Below, piece by piece: positions 34,977 through 42,829 of a stretch of 59,373 nucleotides of DNA. The position numbers and the translations under genes were made by a program. The DNA is from DAIRDK01 sp035403225. GTDB lineage: Bacteria > Bacteroidota > Bacteroidia > Bacteroidales > FEN-979. The first letter of the stretch is position 1. Every line of letters begins with the position of its first letter. The notes beneath the pieces were generated by a model. The model saw only the letters and a list, made by a program, of their open reading frames with translations. It was not told where the DNA came from and ran no database searches. The stretch lies in contig DAONET010000015.1 in the NCBI GenBank assembly GCA_035403225.1, positions 1 through 59,373 on the forward strand, given 5' to 3'.

Positions 34977-36026
34977 TTAGATGATGAGCATCGGATGGCC
35001 GTAAGTGAAAAACTTATATTTTTTCTCAACGGCAATCTCGTAAGCTTCCATCAGGAAATCATATCCGGCAAATGCAGCGGTCATCATCATCATAGGTGAC
35101 TGGGGCAGATGGAAATTGGTGAACATGGCATTAGCGATGCTGAAATCGTAAGGAGGGAAGATAAACTTATTGGTCCATCCCGAATAAGGTTTCAGCATGC
35201 CGGAAATGGCAACTGACGATTCAATGGCTTTCATGGAGGTAGTTCCGATGGCCACCACGTTTTTTCTGTTGGCTTTGGCGCGGTTGACGATTTCTGCTGT
35301 TTCCGGACCGATAATCATCTCTTCGCTGTCCATTTTGTGTTTGGTCAGGTCTTCCACATCGATGGTGCGGAAGTTTCCCAATCCGACATGAAGGGTGACC
35401 TCGGCAAAAGTAACACCTTGTAGTTCAAGTCGTTTCATTATTTCACGACTGAAATGCATACCGGCAGTAGGAGCGGCGACGGCGCCTTCGCATTTGGCAT
35501 AAATGGTTTGGTACCGTTCTTCGTCTTCGGCTGTTGCCGCGCGGTTATGTAATTTGGGCAGCGGGGTTTCTCCCAGCCGCTGGATGGTTTTTTTGAACTC
35601 ATCGTACGGGCCGTCGAATAGGAAACGGATAGTTCTGCCACGGGAAGTGGTGTTATCGATCACTTCGGCAACGAGTGAGTCGTCTTCGCCGAAGTACAGT
35701 TTGTTTCCGATTCGGATTTTTCGGGCCGGATCAACCAATACGTCCCACAACCGGGATTCCCGGTTCAGTTCGCGGAGGAGAAAAACCTCAATCTTAGCCC
35801 CTGTTTTTTCTTTTTCCCCATAAAGACGGGCTGGAAAAACTTTGGTATTGTTGATGACAAAAACATCCCCTTCACCGAAGTAATCCAGGATGTCTTTGAA
35901 TTGTTTGTGTTCGATCGTTTGTTTTTTCCGGTCGAGTACCATCATTGGTACTTCATCTCTTTGCTTCGGCGGATGATTTGCGATAAGTTCCGGTGGAAGG
36001 TGAAAGCGAAATTGTGATAGTTTCAT
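34977..36026 (-). CDS. queA: S-adenosylmethionine:tRNA ribosyltransferase-isomerase
   Basis: 349 residues. Start MKLSQFRFHLPPELIANHPPK followed by RDEVPMMVLDR matches QueA, as do VFPARLYGEK, GAVAAPTAGMHFS and HVGLGNFRTIDVEDL. It makes epoxyqueuosine at tRNA wobble position 34. Promoter TAACTTTG at 36058-36051; the leader contains a small hairpin (ACCCT/AGGGT). Co-transcribed with ispD downstream. Confidence 0.96.
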   Translation of the reverse strand: MKLSQFRFHLPPELIANHPPKQRDEVPMMVLDRKKQTIEHKQFKDILDYFGEGDVFVINNTKVFPARLYGEKEKTGAKIEVFLLRELNRESRLWDVLVDPARKIRIGNKLYFGEDDSLVAEVIDNTTSRGRTIRFLFDGPYDEFKKTIQRLGETPLPKLHNRAATAEDEERYQTIYAKCEGAVAAPTAGMHFSREIMKRLELQGVTFAEVTLHVGLGNFRTIDVEDLTKHKMDSEEMIIGPETAEIVNRAKANRKNVVAIGTTSMKAIESSVAISGMLKPYSGWTNKFIFPPYDFSIANAMFTNFHLPQSPMMMMTAAFAGYDFLMEAYEIAVEKKYKFFTYGHPMLII

Positions 36027-36031
36027 GATAT

Positions 36032-36058
36032 GTACCCTCTAAAAAGGGTGCAAAGTTA
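36032..36058 (-). promoter_or_regulatory. queA promoter box and leader hairpin
   Basis: TAACTTTG (36058-36051) is the -7 box. Between it and the ATG at 36026, ACCCT and AGGGT form a 5-bp stem with a 6-base loop. Hairpin function is uncertain; it does not resemble a preQ1 riboswitch, which also has no obvious place in a 24-base leader. Confidence 0.45.
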
Positions 36059-36215
36059 AGCATTTTAAACCCCGGTTGTCAAGTAAATGATCTATTTCTT
36101 TTTACAAACATCTTATAACAATCAATAGTAAGATGAAAATGGATAAAATGGAAAAGTGATCTCACGGATTGGACGTAAACCTGCTTATTGTCAGCAAATG
36201 CTTCCCGGGTTTATT

Positions 36216-36884
36216 TCACCTTTGCTGATTGCAATGGTTGAAGAGCGTCACGATATTTTCCCCCGGTTTCAAATGATAACCCTGTAATCCGATCGTGAAA
36301 GCAGCGGATATATTTTCCAGGGTATCATCTATAAAGATTGTCTCTTCCGGAACAACCCCGAATTGTGAAACAGCGTATTCAAAAACCTTTCGGTCGGGTT
36401 TGATCATTCCGATACGAAAAGAGAAACAGGTTTTTTCAAATAATTCTTCAAGATGCTGATATCCATACTGATCAGTAAGGTGCCGGAGATAATATTGATA
36501 ATGAATCTCGTTCGAATTGCTGAGTAAAAAGATCCGGTATTCGGTCCGGAGCGATTCCAGGAGACGTATACGGGATGCCGGTATGCCAATGACCAGGGCA
36601 TTCCATGCATCATCGATCATTTCATCCGTCAGTTTTTTTTGATAGAAGGAACGGATTGAATCGCGAAATTGGGCCGGAGAAAGGATGCCTTTTTCCAGGT
36701 CTGTTACCAAACGGTCGAATGCCTTCTCGATCATTTCCGGAGTGAAACCTGCTGCAAGCTGTCCAAACTCATTTAGCCGTTTCCGGGTAATCCGGGGATC
36801 AATATCACAAATCACTCCCCCGAAATCGAAGATGATATTTTTTATTGATGCAGGATCGGGACAAACAAACGGGAGGAGAGGCAT
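36216..36884 (-). CDS. HAD-superfamily hydrolase, subclass IA (YihX-like)
   Basis: 222 residues from ATG 36884 (a TTG at 36929 is in frame but sits within the promoter of the neighbouring tRNA region). HAD motif I is IIFDFGGVICDID, with Gly at the second acidic position as in YihX-type sugar phosphatases; motif II LLSNSNEIH, motif III Lys in KPDRKVFEYA, motif IV FIDDTLENI. A helical cap lies between motifs I and II. It probably dephosphorylates a sugar phosphate or nucleotide in the cytoplasm; the exact substrate is unknown. The 189 bases downstream to queA hold no gene. Confidence 0.88.
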   Translation of the reverse strand: MPLLPFVCPDPASIKNIIFDFGGVICDIDPRITRKRLNEFGQLAAGFTPEMIEKAFDRLVTDLEKGILSPAQFRDSIRSFYQKKLTDEMIDDAWNALVIGIPASRIRLLESLRTEYRIFLLSNSNEIHYQYYLRHLTDQYGYQHLEELFEKTCFSFRIGMIKPDRKVFEYAVSQFGVVPEETIFIDDTLENISAAFTIGLQGYHLKPGENIVTLFNHCNQQR

Positions 36885-36946
36885 GAGAGCTGTTTTATGA
36901 TGAGTTGATCGGGTTTCAGACGATTGCAAAGATCGGGAATTTATAT

Positions 36947-36954
36947 TACTTTTG
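36947..36954 (+). promoter_or_regulatory. Promoter of the tRNA(CAU) gene
   Basis: TACTTTTG as -7 box with a TTG at 36924-36926 about 20 bases upstream as -33 box. This is one of the best complete promoters in the window. The tRNA starts about 30 bases downstream. Confidence 0.6.
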
Positions 36955-36983
36955 CACCTTTCAATCCGGAAAGCCGGGTTGAA

Positions 36984-37057
36984 GGGCCCATAGCTCAGTT
37001 GGTCAGAGCAGTAGACTCATAATCTATTGGTCCAAGGTTCAAGTCCTTGTGGGCCCA
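36984..37057 (+). tRNA. tRNA with anticodon CAU, probably tRNA-Ile2 (lysidine type)
   Basis: All four arms fold: acceptor GGGCCCA/TGGGCCC, D stem GCTC/GAGC, anticodon stem GTAGA/TCTAT with loop CTCATAA (anticodon CAT at 37018-37020), T stem CAAGG/CCTTG with loop TTCAAGT, discriminator A37057. CCA is not encoded. G1:C72 excludes the initiator. C4:G69 and C5:G68 are the TilS identity pairs, and the segments around the loop (ACTCATAATC, TTGGTC and GGTTCAAGTCC) match E. coli tRNA-Ile2 rather than elongator Met. So it most likely reads AUA after lysidine modification; elongator Met remains possible. Confidence 0.9.
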
Positions 37058-37110
37058 CTCCAAATCAGAGAGTTACAAATCGCTATCACCCTTTACTGAT
37101 CATCGCTGCC

Positions 37111-39216
37111 TCACCGGATGATCATCACTTTTTTCGTCACGCAGTATTCGTCAGTTTGGACAGTGAGGAAATACAATCCCGGAGAAATACCCATCACATT
37201 CACCGTTGCCGAAGTCACTCCGTTGGGGAGGGTCATTGATTTCACCTGAGAGCCTTTAACATCCTTCAGGGTGATGGTAACTGCTTCCCTTGATGCTTCG
37301 GGCAAAGCGACCGTGATAACCGCCGAAGCCGGATTAGGATAGACGTTCACATTCCAGGTATGATCTACCGGTTTGGAGGAGATCCCCAGGAAGGGATTTC
37401 CGTTCGGGAGGGTGTTTGAAAAGAAAGCGTTCCGAATCTTATCAACCGATTTCCCCAGAGCGTTGAGCGATTGGGTAGTATCTTCTGCCGTTGTATCGCG
37501 TGCAAAAACGTAAGCGAGATCAAACGTTACTTCTTCTCCCGGGGCCATGGTAAAGGGACCTGCAGAACCCAATCCTCTTCTATCGGCAGGGTTATTACCG
37601 GCGGTTTTTTCTGTCCAGTTTTTTTCACCATTGGGGGCCTGTCCGTTTGTTCCCCAGTCACAACCATCGGAGAGGGCGGGAAACATGAAATTACATTCAG
37701 GGCCATATCCACCGCTGCTGATGTGTCCGTTCCCTCCATAGATCATCTGTGTTGTATCCAGCCATTTTCCCTGTAAATAAAGGAAATAGTCATTGGCATA
37801 TTTAGGGTCCCTCATGTAGTCAGCTCCACCGTTATTAAAATACACAAAATGGCTCATACCCATCCGCTCGTTATCGACGAGACTGTCTCCGAATCCGGCT
37901 CCATTGATGGCGTATGGATCATTAGGATACCCGGTATTCATGATATCGCAGTTGCCGGGAATATAGGCCGGATTATCGCGTTGGTCGACAGGTAGCAAGG
38001 GCCCTCCCAGGAACACGATCGCCTGTGCAGGCGGATGTTCACCATAGGCTTGCGGCTCACCGGAGCCATCGACCGGGCGCCCGTTGTATCCGAAGAACAT
38101 GCCTCTTTCCACATCGCAACCCACGTAATCATCACTCCACATGCCGATATCAAAATCTGCGAAAACCCCGAAATAGGTGTTGGAATAGGTGTTCTGAGAA
38201 CGATTGATCACCCGGTAATTCACAAATACCGTGTTGTCGAAAGCTGTATCGCCGGGTATTTTGAAGGCATATGCCATCGTATGTATTTCTGTTCTCAGCT
38301 TATTCCCCCAGGTTTCAGCATGGAACTCCCGGTCGTCATTAATAATGTAATAAAGCCCCTGATCTCCCCGGATATTTGGGTAATCCCCGCTGAAAGGATC
38401 GTAAATACCATCCTGGTCCGCATCAATAAAAGGAGCCAGCCGAGCTGCCTGACCGGCTGCCACATTCCCGTTTCCCGGCCAGGTCAATATATCATGAATG
38501 GGTTCATACCCGGATTTATTCCAATTGGCTTTATGGTATTCTATTTCACTTTTATTGATTTTCCAGACATAATTCCAGACAGTGTCGTACTGTTGGTATT
38601 TGGCTGAATCCATCACTGGTCCTGCCCAGAAATCAAAGTTTGTCATGGCTGTCAATCCCGTCGGTCCTTGTCCATACCGGGCCCCGGCCAGATGAAGCTG
38701 ATCGTTTTGATCATTGCCTCCCAGCCAGATGGAATGCAGAAACAGGGTGCCTTTACCGCTGCCACGCGGGACTTCGAAAACATTGCCATTTCCATTATAA
38801 TGGCATCCGTTGGCCATAAACCGGGCGCTTATGTTATTCAGATCGATGGAATCAAAACTTTCATCATCCACATAAAAGGTGATGGTGGTGGTGGAGTTTT
38901 CAAGCGTGTTCTTCCTCCACAAAGTATAGTGTCCGGTCACCACTTTACTCGTAACCTCCCGCCAGTCTACATAAAACCCAACCAACGTTTTTTCCGGATT
39001 GACAAAGAAGCGTTTTACGGGAGCAGTACTTAAGGATTGAATAATAATGGAATCTCCGGCAGGAATGATATCATTTGCCAGGAGATCGATGGTGTCTGTG
39101 ATTCCCGGAGTGAGGTAGATCGTGTCGGGATTGGCTTGAAAGGATTGGGCATAGCTGCCCGGGGCGCACAGGAAAAGCCCCAACAGAACCAGGATAAAAT
39201 TCACTTTTGTTTTCAT
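37111..39216 (-). CDS. T9SS cargo protein of unknown function
   Basis: 701 residues with signal peptide (FILVLLGLFLCAPGSYAQ). The N-terminal 120 residues look like a cadherin/Ig-type beta-sandwich (NPDTIYLTPGITDTIDLLAND). The middle is rich in aromatic and Asn/Asp/Gly residues with a calcium-binding-like FIDADQDGIYDPFSGDYP and repeated Tyr-Gly segments. The last 85 residues are a type A sorting domain (NVNVYPNPASAVITVALP ... GLYFLTVQTDE ... KKVMIIR). No enzymatic motif recognised. The gene ends 53 bases after the tRNA on the opposite strand and has a promoter box at 39276-39269. Confidence 0.8.
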   Translation of the reverse strand: MKTKVNFILVLLGLFLCAPGSYAQSFQANPDTIYLTPGITDTIDLLANDIIPAGDSIIIQSLSTAPVKRFFVNPEKTLVGFYVDWREVTSKVVTGHYTLWRKNTLENSTTTITFYVDDESFDSIDLNNISARFMANGCHYNGNGNVFEVPRGSGKGTLFLHSIWLGGNDQNDQLHLAGARYGQGPTGLTAMTNFDFWAGPVMDSAKYQQYDTVWNYVWKINKSEIEYHKANWNKSGYEPIHDILTWPGNGNVAAGQAARLAPFIDADQDGIYDPFSGDYPNIRGDQGLYYIINDDREFHAETWGNKLRTEIHTMAYAFKIPGDTAFDNTVFVNYRVINRSQNTYSNTYFGVFADFDIGMWSDDYVGCDVERGMFFGYNGRPVDGSGEPQAYGEHPPAQAIVFLGGPLLPVDQRDNPAYIPGNCDIMNTGYPNDPYAINGAGFGDSLVDNERMGMSHFVYFNNGGADYMRDPKYANDYFLYLQGKWLDTTQMIYGGNGHISSGGYGPECNFMFPALSDGCDWGTNGQAPNGEKNWTEKTAGNNPADRRGLGSAGPFTMAPGEEVTFDLAYVFARDTTAEDTTQSLNALGKSVDKIRNAFFSNTLPNGNPFLGISSKPVDHTWNVNVYPNPASAVITVALPEASREAVTITLKDVKGSQVKSMTLPNGVTSATVNVMGISPGLYFLTVQTDEYCVTKKVMIIR

Positions 39217-39268
39217 GATTCTTGAAGTTTGATTTACAGAAAAATGAACTGAAGACCGATAGTATACA

Positions 39269-39276
39269 CAAATATA
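39269..39276 (-). promoter_or_regulatory. Bacteroidota -7 box for the 701-residue T9SS cargo
   Basis: TATATTTG on the minus strand, about 50 bases before the ATG at 39216. The surrounding 261-base divergent intergenic region is AT-rich and holds no other recognised element. Confidence 0.5.
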
Positions 39277-39477
39277 TAAAATATTATAGAAAAATCATTA
39301 CGTGATATTTTTTTAAAAAATGTAGGTGACTTTTCGGCGGGGTACCCAGAACAAATGTGAACTGTGAGGTGCGTATTGCGAAATCGGGTCCCTCACCTTT
39401 CAGAAATTGGTCAGGTACCTGGCGATGATATAACAAAAGAAACAGAAATTCCGTTATTTTGCAGTATATTGTAAATA

Positions 39478-40098
39478 ATGAGGAAGACCGGATTTTATTC
39501 ATACATGTTGATGGCTGCCTTTACGCTGTTTCTTTTCAACAGGGCAGATGCACAGAATTGGAATTTCGTCAAAGAGAAAGACGGGATAAAGATCTATACC
39601 CGGGATGAGTCGAACACCAACATAAAATCTTTTCGGGGTGTGATGGAGATCAATTCAACCATGAAAAGGGTCACTAACCTGGTGGGCAATGTGCATAACA
39701 GCGAGTGGTGGGATGAGAACGTGAAGGATTTAAAAGTCATCTATTTTGAAGAGAATAAAGTATTCCGGTATTACCTGCGGTATGATGTCCCCTGGCCGTT
39801 GTCCGACAGAGATCTGTGTGTGGAAGCGCGGGTGACCGACGATCCGGTGACCGGCAAACGGGAGATCATGGCTCGTCCTCTTCCCAACCTGGTTCCTGAA
39901 AAACCCGGGATCGTCCGGATTAAAAATTACTGGCAACGATGGACGATTCAGCCTCTGAAAAACGGGAAGATCAGGCTGACCCTGGAAGGAAGCGTGGATC
40001 CTGCAGGAGCCATCCCGGCCTGGATCTACAACATGGTTATCACCGATACCCCGTTACGGGTGATGGGAGGTGTAAAAAACAGAGTGGAGATCAAATAA
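39478..40098 (+). CDS. Secreted START-domain lipid-binding-like protein
   Basis: 206 residues. Signal peptide YMLMAAFTLFLFNRADAQ, then a START fold: NWNFVKEKDGIKIYTRDES, SFRGVMEINSTMKRVTNLVGN, HNSEWWDENVKDLKVIY, VPWPLSDRDLCVEARVTDD, and a C-terminal helix with IPAWIYNMVITDTPLRVMGG. The DGIKIYTR and PWPLSDRD elements are typical of bacterial START proteins. These bind a hydrophobic ligand in a deep groove; here the protein is exported. Ligand unknown. It stands alone. Confidence 0.85.
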   Translation: MRKTGFYSYMLMAAFTLFLFNRADAQNWNFVKEKDGIKIYTRDESNTNIKSFRGVMEINSTMKRVTNLVGNVHNSEWWDENVKDLKVIYFEENKVFRYYLRYDVPWPLSDRDLCVEARVTDDPVTGKREIMARPLPNLVPEKPGIVRIKNYWQRWTIQPLKNGKIRLTLEGSVDPAGAIPAWIYNMVITDTPLRVMGGVKNRVEIK

Positions 40099-40272
40099 CA
40101 ACCATCCCGGTTGTTGGTTCGCTCAACGCGTGAAATCAATCGACAAACAAGAAGGTTACTTTAAATCTGCTGATTATCAATGATCGGCGTTCATTCAGCC
40201 GGATTGGTAAAGTAAAGTTGTTCCGGGGCCCGATGAGGATGAACTTTGTACCATCATCAATATCCATGAGCT

Positions 40273-40692
40273 ATGAAGACAATCATTTTAATCGGTTTTG
40301 CCCTGTTTTTAGGGTGTGGTGTGATGGTACAGGTAAAAACGATGGCTCAAAACCCTGCCGATCGTTTTGCCTTTGATCCGTACACCATGTCGGCAGTTCT
40401 GACGAATCCGGCCAGCAGCGCGGGAAGCGTTTTCCTGAATTCCTTACCCGGTGACCAGTTCCATCCCGGGAATAATTTCAAAGCTATTTATTTCCATGGC
40501 AATGCCGAAGGGCTTCCACCACATGCTATTAATGCTGAATGGTGTGTGCCCAACAACGAGGTTCCCGTTGACGCGATGCCACCACAGGTCATTCCTTCCG
40601 AATGGTGTGTACCCAACAACGAAGTTCCTGTTGATGCGATGCCTCCGATGAACGTGGCCAAATATGTTTTGAGGAATATGAGGACCAACTAG
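40273..40692 (+). CDS. Small secreted protein with 21-residue EWCVPNNEVPVDAMPP repeats
   Basis: 139 residues. The N-terminus is a signal peptide ending in KTMAQ; a Cys in the hydrophobic core (LFLGCG) makes lipoprotein processing possible but the lipobox is poor. Two adjacent 21-residue units contain the identical 16-mer EWCVPNNEVPVDAMPP (codons at 40537-40584 and 40600-40647), flanked by LPPHAINA and MPPQVIPS, and a third starts as MPPMNVAKYV. Each full unit has one Cys. The two DNA copies differ at six sites, all synonymous. No family recognised. An intrinsic terminator follows at 40734-40780. Confidence 0.7.
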   Translation: MKTIILIGFALFLGCGVMVQVKTMAQNPADRFAFDPYTMSAVLTNPASSAGSVFLNSLPGDQFHPGNNFKAIYFHGNAEGLPPHAINAEWCVPNNEVPVDAMPPQVIPSEWCVPNNEVPVDAMPPMNVAKYVLRNMRTN

Positions 40693-40733
40693 GTCTTCCG
40701 GAAAATCTGGTCAGGATTGGTTAGAACAGGGTT

Positions 40734-40780
40734 GCACGGGCCAGCGGTACTCATTTGTATCGCGGGGTCCGTGCTTTTTT
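40734..40780 (+). terminator. Rho-independent terminator
   Basis: GCACGG at 40734-40739 pairs with CCGTGC at 40769-40774, the stem extending inward with G-U pairs, followed by six T. It serves the small repeat protein gene. Confidence 0.7.
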
Positions 40781-40810
40781 GTACATTTATGATCCCTTAA
40801 TCCGGACCCT

Positions 40811-42193
40811 ATGAAAAACGGTATTCTCCTTTTACTCACGCTGCTGATGACCATCGGCCATTCAGTCTATTCGCAACAGGAAGAACAATATTTCCCCGAA
40901 CAGGATCCATTGGTAATACAGAAATTGGATCAATGGCAGGACTTGAAATTCGGGTTGCTGATGCACTGGGGCGCATACAGCCAATGGGGGATCGTGGAAT
41001 CGTGGAGCATTTGTTCGGAAGATGAAGACTGGTGCCGCAGGAAGAATCCGGATTATACAGCATACAAGAAAGAATACGAGGATCTGAAGAACACCTTCAA
41101 CCCCATCAGGTTCGATCCGGAAAAATGGGCAAAAGCCGCTAAAGAGGCGGGAATGAAATATGTGGTTTTCACTACCAAACACCACGACGGGTTTTGTATG
41201 TTCGACACCAAAACCACTTCGTATAAAGTGACCGATCCCGGATGCCCTTTCAGCATCAACCCGAAAGCCAATATTGCCAAAGAAATTTTTTCGGCATTCC
41301 GCGAGGAAGGATTATGGACGGGCGCGTACTTCTCCAAACCCGACTGGCACAGCGAGTATTACTGGTGCCCCAACTTCGCCACCCCCGATCGAAACGTCAA
41401 TTACCGCATTGACCGGTATCCTGACCGTTGGGAACAATTTGTTCAATACACCCATAAGCAGATTGACGAGTTGATGACGGATTACGGGAAGATGGATATT
41501 CTGTGGCTTGACGGCGGATGGGTGGAGAAGAACAACCGCGGGCAGGATATCCGGATGGACGAACTGGTGGCCAACGCCCGGAAGAAACAGCCCGGTCTGA
41601 TCGTCGTCGACCGTGCGGTACCCGGCATCAATCAGAATTATCTTACCCCGGAGAACCAGGTTCCGAAAAACTATATCCCTTATCCATGGGAGTCATGCAT
41701 CATTGCCGGTGGAGGCTGGGCCTGGGTGCCTGATGCAAAGTTCATGAGTCCGCGAAAAGCCATTCAGACACTGGTTGAAATCGTATCCAAAGGAGGTAAT
41801 CTCTTGCTGAATATCGGACCCGGTCCTGACGGAACGTGGGATCCGGCTGCCTACGACCTGCTTGACAACATCGGGAAATGGATGAAGGTGAATGGGGAGG
41901 CCATTTATTCTACCCGGGCTGTTAAACCTTATATGACCGGGAAAGTGGCTTTTACCATGGGAAAAACCGGAACGGAATATGCTATCTACCTGCCCGATGA
42001 AAACGAAAAAACCATCCCGGAGAAGATTATGCTGAATGAGACTTTCCTGAAACCCGGACAGAAAGTAACCCTGATGGGAAGTAACACGGCTTTGAAATAC
42101 CGTAGTTCCGGCGATGGTACCGTGGTTTGGATCCCCCGTGAACTGGCGGAAAAACCTTATTGCGAATATGCCTGGGTGTTGAAAATCCGGTAA
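40811..42193 (+). CDS. Alpha-L-fucosidase, GH29
   Basis: 460 residues with a signal peptide (GILLLLTLLMTIGHSVYSQ). The GH29 blocks are LKFGLLMHWGAYSQWGIVES, KYVVFTTKHHDGFCMFDT and the nucleophile Asp in MDILWLDGGWV. A C-terminal beta domain (about 370-460) follows. It releases fucose from glycans in the periplasm. The macro-domain gene begins 15 bases downstream, suggesting co-transcription. A related sugar permease gene lies 8.7 kb away, so the two need not be linked. No sulfatase or other glycan enzyme is adjacent, so this is not a full PUL. Confidence 0.92.
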   Translation: MKNGILLLLTLLMTIGHSVYSQQEEQYFPEQDPLVIQKLDQWQDLKFGLLMHWGAYSQWGIVESWSICSEDEDWCRRKNPDYTAYKKEYEDLKNTFNPIRFDPEKWAKAAKEAGMKYVVFTTKHHDGFCMFDTKTTSYKVTDPGCPFSINPKANIAKEIFSAFREEGLWTGAYFSKPDWHSEYYWCPNFATPDRNVNYRIDRYPDRWEQFVQYTHKQIDELMTDYGKMDILWLDGGWVEKNNRGQDIRMDELVANARKKQPGLIVVDRAVPGINQNYLTPENQVPKNYIPYPWESCIIAGGGWAWVPDAKFMSPRKAIQTLVEIVSKGGNLLLNIGPGPDGTWDPAAYDLLDNIGKWMKVNGEAIYSTRAVKPYMTGKVAFTMGKTGTEYAIYLPDENEKTIPEKIMLNETFLKPGQKVTLMGSNTALKYRSSGDGTVVWIPRELAEKPYCEYAWVLKIR

Positions 42194-42208
42194 AATATCA
42201 TCCATTGT

Positions 42209-42751
42209 ATGAGCGAAGATCCTTTTATCAGTTATCATCAGCGGATAACCCTTCATCAGGGAGATATCACGAAACTGGCTGTTGACGCCATCGTCAACGC
42301 TGCAAATTCGTCACTGATGGGCGGAGGTGGCGTCGACGGCGCCATCCATCGCGCCGGTGGACCGGCAATTCTGGAAGAATGTAAGGAAATAGTCGCCAGA
42401 CAAGGAAGATGCGAAACCGGGCAGGCCGTGATCACAACCGCGGGGAAAATGCCGGCGAAATTCGTCATACATACAGTGGGACCCGTCTGGCGCGGAGGAA
42501 ACAACAACGAACCTCAACTGCTGGCCAACGCTTACCGGAATTCACTGCAGCTGGCTACTCTCCATCATCTCCAAACCGTGGCTTTCCCCAATATCAGCAC
42601 CGGCATTTATGGATTCCCGAAAGTAAAAGCGGCTGAAATCGCCGTTCAAACAGTACAAGATTACCTGGAAAAATCTGATCCTCATTTACATGTTGTCTTC
42701 GTTTGCTTTGATCCGGATAACATCGATCTTTATAAAAAACTTTTAGGATAA
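42209..42751 (+). CDS. Macro-domain O-acetyl-ADP-ribose deacetylase-like protein
   Basis: 180 residues, a single macro domain of the YmdB/MacroD class. The ADP-ribose site is NAANSSLMGGGGVDGAIHRAGG (catalytic Asn in NAAN and Asp in GVDGAI), followed by FPNISTGIYGFPKVKAAEIA. It binds ADP-ribose and removes O-acetyl or protein ADP-ribosyl groups. Cytoplasmic, no signal peptide. It is 15 bases after the fucosidase gene; the functional link is unclear. Confidence 0.92.
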   Translation: MSEDPFISYHQRITLHQGDITKLAVDAIVNAANSSLMGGGGVDGAIHRAGGPAILEECKEIVARQGRCETGQAVITTAGKMPAKFVIHTVGPVWRGGNNNEPQLLANAYRNSLQLATLHHLQTVAFPNISTGIYGFPKVKAAEIAVQTVQDYLEKSDPHLHVVFVCFDPDNIDLYKKLLG

Positions 42752-42806
42752 TCATTTATTCAAAAAGAAACTCTCTTCCGGAGCATTCTTTTTATTTAGA
42801 TTTAAT

Positions 42807-42814
42807 TAACTTTG
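42807..42814 (+). promoter_or_regulatory. Bacteroidota -7 box for copA
   Basis: TAACTTTG; predicted start near 42818 leaves a 12-base leader to ATG 42830. Confidence 0.5.
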
Positions 42815-42829
42815 TAAAAAACAAGGGTC

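Noticed and set aside
40811..42751. Polysaccharide utilisation locus around the fucosidase
   Set aside because: No SusC/SusD pair, no regulator and no other glycan enzyme in the neighbourhood.
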